Below, in pieces: positions 59,150 through 64,000 of a stretch of 64,000 nt of DNA. The position numbers and the translations under genes are program-made. Each line of letters opens with the position of its first letter. Within the stretch, counting starts at the first letter, position 1. The stretch comes from Silene conica (taxonomy: Eukaryota; Streptophyta; Magnoliopsida; Caryophyllales; Caryophyllaceae). The notes beneath the pieces were generated by a model, which saw only the letters and a program-made list of their open reading frames with translations, did not search any database and was not told the DNA's origin. Where the stretch lies: positions 71,129,237 through 71,193,236 of the forward strand of contig CM055316.2 in the NCBI GenBank assembly GCA_029255685.2, written 5' to 3'.

Positions 59150-60060
59150 TCGATGTTTTTTTTTTTAAAATTACTTGATGTTTGATTTTTACAAATCCGC
59201 GATTCTATTAATCTATCGATTAAGGGTATAACGTTTAGCATTCATCTTGACCTTTGTCGATTTGGTTTTAAATCAAAGCGATTTTGAATTTGAAAATCGT
59301 AAAAATAACAGATCTGTAAAAACTTTTTTCTAATATTGATGAACACCGATTTACTATTTTTTCTCTGGAATTTTTATGGGCTGTAAAAATATAGATGGAC
59401 ATCGATATATTAAAGCGATTTTGAATTTGAAAATCGTAAAAATAACAGATCTATAAAAACTTTTTTCTAATATTGATGAACAACGATGTACTACTTTTTC
59501 TCTGGAATTTTTATGGGCTGTAAAAATATAGATGAACACCGATTTACAATTTTATCAGATCGAAAGTGAAAAAGATCTTTCTAAAATTGATTTTTTATTG
59601 TAAATTATTTAAATTAAATCTCAAATACAATAATCCATCGTTATTTTGTATTGCATGTGGTTGAAAACGTGTTTCTCGATGTTTTTTTTTTTTAAAAGCA
59701 GTTGATGTTTGTTTTTTACAAATCCGTGATTCTATGCATCTATCAATTAAGGGTATAACGCTTAGCATTCATCTTCACCTTTGTCGATTTGGTTTTAAAT
59801 CAAAGCGATTTTGAATTTGAAAATCGTAAAAATAATAGATCTGTAAAAACTTTTTTCTAATATTGATGAACACCAATTTACTATTTTTTCTCTGGAATTT
59901 TTATGGGCTGTAAAAATATAGATGAACATGGATATATTAAAGTGATTTTGAATTTGAAAATCGTAAAAATAACACATCTGTAAAAACTTTTTTCTAATAT
60001 TGATGAACACCGATTTACTGTTTTTTTCTCTGGAATTTTTATGGGCTGTAAAAATATTTT
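59150..60060. repeat. Nested repeats of ~530 and ~137 bp
   Basis: A block starting TGATGTTTG...ACAAATCCGCGATTCTA near 59175 recurs near 59704. Inside each, AAAGCGATTTTGAATTTGAA units appear twice (near 59275 and 59413, and near 59804 and 59940), followed by TCTCTGGAATTTTTATGGGC. Short minus-strand frames here are repeats, not genes. Confidence 0.85.
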
Positions 60061-60895
60061 ATGGAAACAGCAAAGGAGTTTATTTTATGCTGTGATCTTA
60101 CGATGTGATCTTACGTTGTAGATGAAGGAGAACATGTTATTCATAATGGAGAACATGTTACGCTGTAGATGAGGGAGAACATGTTATTCATAATGGAAAC
60201 AACAAAGGAGTTTATTTTATTTTCGAAGGGGAGGTAAGCTGTTATTCTATGATTAACATTGTGGAGTGTTCGTTCACTTGTTGGTAATCCATGTCCCTGA
60301 AATGTGAATACACGTTCTTACTCGTAAATATTGTTTAGGCTAAAGTTTGTGGAAACTCAGAAGAGGACATTCGGCCAAAGTTCATATTGAAACGCTATGA
60401 CTATTTTGGCGATGGTGAGATTATAGCTCTAAATATATTTATATTAAGGTTAGTTTATTTATCATTGCTCTCAAAAGTTTTAATGTACTAATTATTTGAT
60501 TGAAAGAGTAATGATTTTGTTTACTCAAATAGGTTGTATTTGCGGATCTACAAATTAAGGTACAATAGAGAAAGTCATTCTTCAGAATAGTGCACAATAG
60601 AGATTTGTAAAAACTAAAATTAGTATAAAACATAGTGTATAAACATAGTCATTCTTTGGTGTTTGTTGTTGAGATTTAGATCCTGCCATGGATATAATTG
60701 TTTTTGATTTGATGTTTGTTTTGAGAGAGCTTCTAATACGTGATATGGAATTGTGTTACACTATTTGTAGGACTTAACAATTGTAGAATTCTAATAATCT
60801 GGTTATAGAACATTCCAAATTCAAACACAGTTATCTAAAAGACAAAGATTTGAATGAGTCTTTTATTTTATGGGAAATTGAAAAAAAAATCATTT

Positions 60896-61396
60896 GACAC
60901 GTTTTTTTTATGTGAATTGAAATTAAAAGTTTATTTTATGGGAAATTGGAAAAAAGAAAAATTTGAATCAGTCTTGACACGTTTTTTTTATGTGAATTGA
61001 AATTAAAAGTTTATTTTATGGGAAATTGGAAAAAAGAAAATTTTGAATCAGTCTTGACACGTTTTTTTTATGTGAATTGCAATTAAAAGTTTATTTTATG
61101 GAAAATTGGAAAAAAGAAAAATTTGAATCAGTCTTGACACGTTTTTTTTATGTGAATTGTAATTAAAAGTTTATTTTATGGGAAATTGGAAAAAAGAAAA
61201 ATTTGAATCAGTCTTGACACGTTTTTTTTTATGTGAATTGCAATTAAAAGTTTATTGTATGGGAAAATGGAAAAAAGAAAAATTTGAATCAGTCTTGACA
61301 CGTTTTTTTTATGTGAATTGCAATTAAAAGTTTATTTTATGGGAAATTGGAAAAAAGAAAAATTTGAATCAGTCTTGACACGTTTTTTTTATGTGT
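60896..61396. repeat. 80-bp tandem repeat, six units plus partial
   Basis: GACACGTTTTTTTTATGTGA begins units at 60896, 60976, 61056, 61136, 61216, 61297 and 61377 (period 80, once 81). Units contain TTATTTTATGGGAAATTGGA and TTTGAATCAGTCTT. The copies are very similar, so the expansion is recent. Confidence 0.92.
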
Positions 61397-61854
61397 ATAC
61401 CATTTGCCTTCGTTGCCTGATGGTATTCAACTCGAGAACTGAATGAATTGAGATGTTTGAATTGCCATATATGCTTTGATTGACATAGCCTGTGTAATTT
61501 CTGATTGTTCTGTTTGATCTTGTATTGCACAAATTAGTTATCTCTTGTTGTTCGAATGTTTAAATATGTGTGAACTCGTCTCTGATTTTGTAGGCGCTCA
61601 TGTGTTGGAACTTTACCTGAGACTAGTACAGCTTATCTTTAGTAAAATCTCCGTGGATATCATCGTGAACAGACATTTGACTGATCTGTCAACTATGGTA
61701 CTCTTTCCTCTATCGAACAGTTGTTTATTTAATGTTATGCTCTCAGTATACATATTTAACCAAAAAATATTTTGTAAACCAAGTAATCTTCCATTACCAA
61801 AAATTAATAAATAGTATGTACAACAATATTATATCGCAAAGATTTAATTGACAT

Positions 61855-61976
61855 ACTTGAGCATCAAGGAGTAGAAGTTCAATTGCTTCATTCTTTGTCT
61901 TATCTTTGAATTCAGGTCTTGTCCATTTGTGTACAACCCTCACATTCATCTCAGTAAGCCGGCCTAATCCCGACAT
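61855..61976 (-). pseudogene. RPA1-like (DUF223/OB-fold) first exon
   Basis: The minus-strand frame reads MSGLGRLTEMNVRVVHKWTR then PEFKDKTKNEAIELLLLDAQ and meets a GTATGT donor. It fits the start of plant replication protein A 70-kDa-like OB domains (..L....W..KVRVV..W..P......SIELIL.DA.G). Such RPA-like genes are known passengers of plant Helitrons and are thought to aid single-strand DNA handling. Only this exon is seen. Confidence 0.55.
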
Positions 61977-62309
61977 TGAGTTGCCTAATGGTGAGGACTG
62001 ATGAAATGGCCATGGAAGAAGATGAGATAAATTGATATACTGAAATAGGTAAGTTGCGTTTGTTTGTAATTTTAGGAGTTTGATAATTGAAGGTAAATGA
62101 AAAGTGAAATTATTATAATGACGGGTGCAAATTTATAATAACCATAATAAGAGGGTAGTTGGGATTTCGGTATTTTCGAAATTTGTACTTAATTGGTATT
62201 ATTGTAACTGTTGGTATTTTCCGATAATGTCATTAAAAGGGATTGATGATTCCAAGAATGTGTATTTGCAGGAAGAGAGGTTGGAACGTACACAATTAAT
62301 GAGACTATG

Positions 62310-62700
62310 GAAAATTGTCAAATTGGAATATCATTGTATATTTAATATGAATTTGAATGGGATTTATGGAAAATTGTATGAACATTTAATATGAATTTTC
62401 TGAACTATGGAAAATTATATGAACTGTTTGATTTTATGGAAAATTGTCAAATTCAAATTCATATTTAATATGAATTTGAATGGGATTTATGGAAAATTGT
62501 ATGAACATTTAATATGAATTTTCTGAACTAAGGAAAATTGTATGAACCGTTAGATTTTATGGAAAATTGTGAAATTGAAATTCATATTAATATGAATTTG
62601 AATGGGATTTATGGAAAATTGTATGAACATTTAATATGAAATTTCTGAACTATTGAAAATTGTATGAAACGTTTGATTTTAGGGAAAATTGTCAAATTGG
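62310..62700. repeat. ~122-bp tandem repeat, about three copies
   Basis: GAATTTGAATGGGATTTATG recurs near 62349, 62472 and 62594, each followed by GGAAAATTGTATGAACATTT and TTTCTGAACTA. It lies near the 5' end of the Helitron. Confidence 0.88.
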
Positions 62701-63486
62701 CAATTATGGTTTTATTTGATTGGCCGAAAAGCAATTATGGTTTGATTTGATTGGCTGAAAAAAACTGAAATGGTGAGGTTTAATGAGAGGCCTTGTAAAG
62801 CAATTTTCTGAAATATGGTTGCGCCACGTCAGCTATTATACAAGATTCTTTTAATGACATAATGATGATTCCGCCAATCAAATTTCTCTAAATGTCTTTC
62901 CTTTTATAAAAAGAGGATTAAAACACAACAAATTTAATAAACAAATTATATTTCATTTTTCTTTCATACAACTAAAAAGCACCCTAACAACTATGAATCT
63001 AGTGGAGGAGACTTTTGTAAGGTATTTAATTATCGTTTCATATTTAACAATAAATTCTCTGTTTTCTTATAATTGGCAAATGTATGATAGGAAGATATGA
63101 AGATATGTGTCTTATGATATATATGAGAGATATTTTAGTTTTAAATATTATTTTATATATTTTATTTTATTAATATAATAAATTAGTGAATTAGCGAGTA
63201 TTTGCTAATTTTTGATAAGTGATGTCAAACATGGTCTAAATTTGATCCATTTGAAGGAACTCGAATCTGACCCACTCATATGTTCAATTTGTTTTGGATT
63301 GAACAAATGCAATTATAGTTTAATTTTCCTGTCTTTTTTTCATACTTTACTTCTCCGATCTAAGACCAATAAACACCTTAAATTATTTTCCATCATTTAG
63401 TCAAAGTATTTAAGTCAACTTTTTAACTTAGAAATAAGGGTATTTGAAAAATATTAATGACCAAATAAACATATATGAATATAATA

Positions 63487-63777
63487 CTCCCTCCTATTCA
63501 ACATAGCCTTCCCTATTTGGGGAAGGCACGGAGAATAAGGAGGGATTATTATATGGGAAAGTATTGGTGTGGAGTTGGTTAATTGGAGAGAGGGTATGTA
63601 TTGTGCGGTAATTGTTGTGAGTAAGGTGATTAAAACGAGTTTAAAGTATGAGTATGGTGGGGTATTGTGGTGGGGTGATTAAAATATGTATACAAACTTT
63701 ACTAAATAAGAAAATAGAGAAGGTATTGTGAATAGACGAAAAAGGAAATAGGAAAGGTTAGGTTAAATAGGAGGGAA
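63487..63777. mobile_element. Stowaway-type MITE in duplication unit 2
   Basis: The left end CTCCCTCCTATTCAACATAG and right end TAGGTTAAATAGGAGGGAA are inverted repeats flanked by TA. Unit 1 has the empty site near 46205-46222 (ACAATATTATGAGATG), so it arrived after the duplication. About 291 bp, non-coding. Confidence 0.85.
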
Positions 63778-64000
63778 TATTATGAGATGTTTTGAATTGA
63801 ATCATAAATACTCCGTATAAAAAGAATTCTGACAAATAAATTGTAGTACTGCCTTGACTGATTGACTTTTGCGCCTCCAAATGAGATACTTTGGCATACT
63901 TGATACGACAATATGCGTAGGTTTCAATACGTTTCATCATAGACCATGCCGTCTTCGGTTAAATTAATGGGAAACATAGTAATATAAAAAGATAATAAAA

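Larger units (their letters stand above)
57575..62868 (-). mobile_element. 5.3-kb Helitron with remnants of its own genes
   Basis: On the minus strand the 5' end TCATCATTATGTCATTAAAA is at 62868 and GCTGACGTGGCGCAACC lies just inside. The 3' end has CCCGTGAATTTTCACGGG, TGTTACA and CTAG (57575-57578), then T. In the element's own direction come an RPA1-like exon (61855-61976) and later small exons with an LRDITN motif (57880-58600). The central RepHel helicase is not seen, so it is a deletion derivative. Several tandem repeat arrays fill the rest. Confidence 0.8.
54095..62918 (-). mobile_element. Large Helitron containing further elements
   Basis: On the minus strand the 5' end is TCCTCTTTTTATAAAAGG at 62918 after an A. 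The 3' end has the hairpin CCCGTGCATTTTTTGCACGGG, CGTAAAA and TTAG (one base off CTAG) at 54095, then T. Joining the flanks (TTTTTTTAAA and TTAAAACACAACAAA) restores the sequence seen in unit 1 at about 44910-44940, which proves the borders. Of its 8.8 kb, most is later insertions: a long-TIR element (54155-56370) and two Helitrons (57021-57574 and 57575-62868). The stretch 56371-57020 has no gene. Confidence 0.8.
46840..64000. repeat. Tandem duplication, unit 2 (expanded by insertions; runs off the window)
   Basis: The unit begins near CGGATAATATGACTTGATAT (46850; equivalent near 42543). Subtracting the inserted elements (46906-48843, 48854-50589, a GACGGTCTCA-bearing block at about 50735-50960, 50992-51994, 54095-62918 and 63487-63777) leaves segments that align in order with unit 1. 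Non-gene stretches 50590-50991, 51995-52596, 53835-54094, 62919-63486 and 63778-64000 are unit flank with no further gene seen. Confidence 0.82.

Noticed and set aside
59354-60010. Two similar 60-70-codon minus-strand frames (MFIYIFTAHKNSREK type)
   Set aside because: They are the same AT-rich repeat read twice, with no start context or homology.

Overview
The window reads as nuclear DNA of a flowering plant, most likely a eudicot. It is AT-rich and intron-bearing, and it holds plant-type Helitrons, Stowaway and Tourist MITEs, a Pong-type Harbinger element, MULEs, a long-LTR Ty3/Gypsy-type element with a tRNA-Met primer site, and plant gene families (TENA_E, EIX-type receptor-like protein, phytosulfokine-receptor-type kinase). 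The exact family or species cannot be fixed from the sequence. No bacterial, organellar, rRNA or tRNA genes were seen.

Layout. 1-8846: a young LTR retroelement with about 3-kb LTRs and no coding capacity, inserted into a broken MULE transposase gene (8847-9299). 9300-20000: the main ordinary host-gene stretch, with a TENA_E-type thiamin-salvage gene (11707-13117), a short exon fragment, and a receptor-like protein whose ectodomain and membrane anchor are separated by one in-frame TAG (13925-16882). Small Helitrons and MITEs sit among these. 20318-20875: a hAT-type MITE with a perfect 8-bp target duplication. 21005-39103: a nested set. A Pong-type Harbinger element (TAA target duplication) contains a mariner element (21557-24409) and a MULE with an OTU domain (25772-36680). 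The MULE in turn appears to contain a Helitron (26849-34114) carrying a phytosulfokine-receptor-like kinase fragment. 41421-42437: the 3' end of a LINE.

42440-64000: a tandem duplication. Each unit carries an intact, apparently intronless 323-codon gene that I do not recognise (43408-44379 and 52597-53568, both minus strand). The two proteins differ at about 7 residues while about 65 codons differ silently. Their TATA regions and an upstream block are almost unchanged. The second unit has been enlarged by a long-TIR MULE-like element, several Helitrons (one of 8.8 kb that contains others) and MITEs. The first unit preserves the corresponding empty sites, so many element borders can be read directly.

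The most promising undescribed items are: (1) the duplicated 323-aa gene under strong purifying selection; (2) the LTR carrying three classes of repeated hairpins, one an 11-member array whose stems co-vary around a constant loop; (3) the four-level nested transposons and their gene captures; (4) the receptor-like protein with a stop exactly before its membrane anchor.
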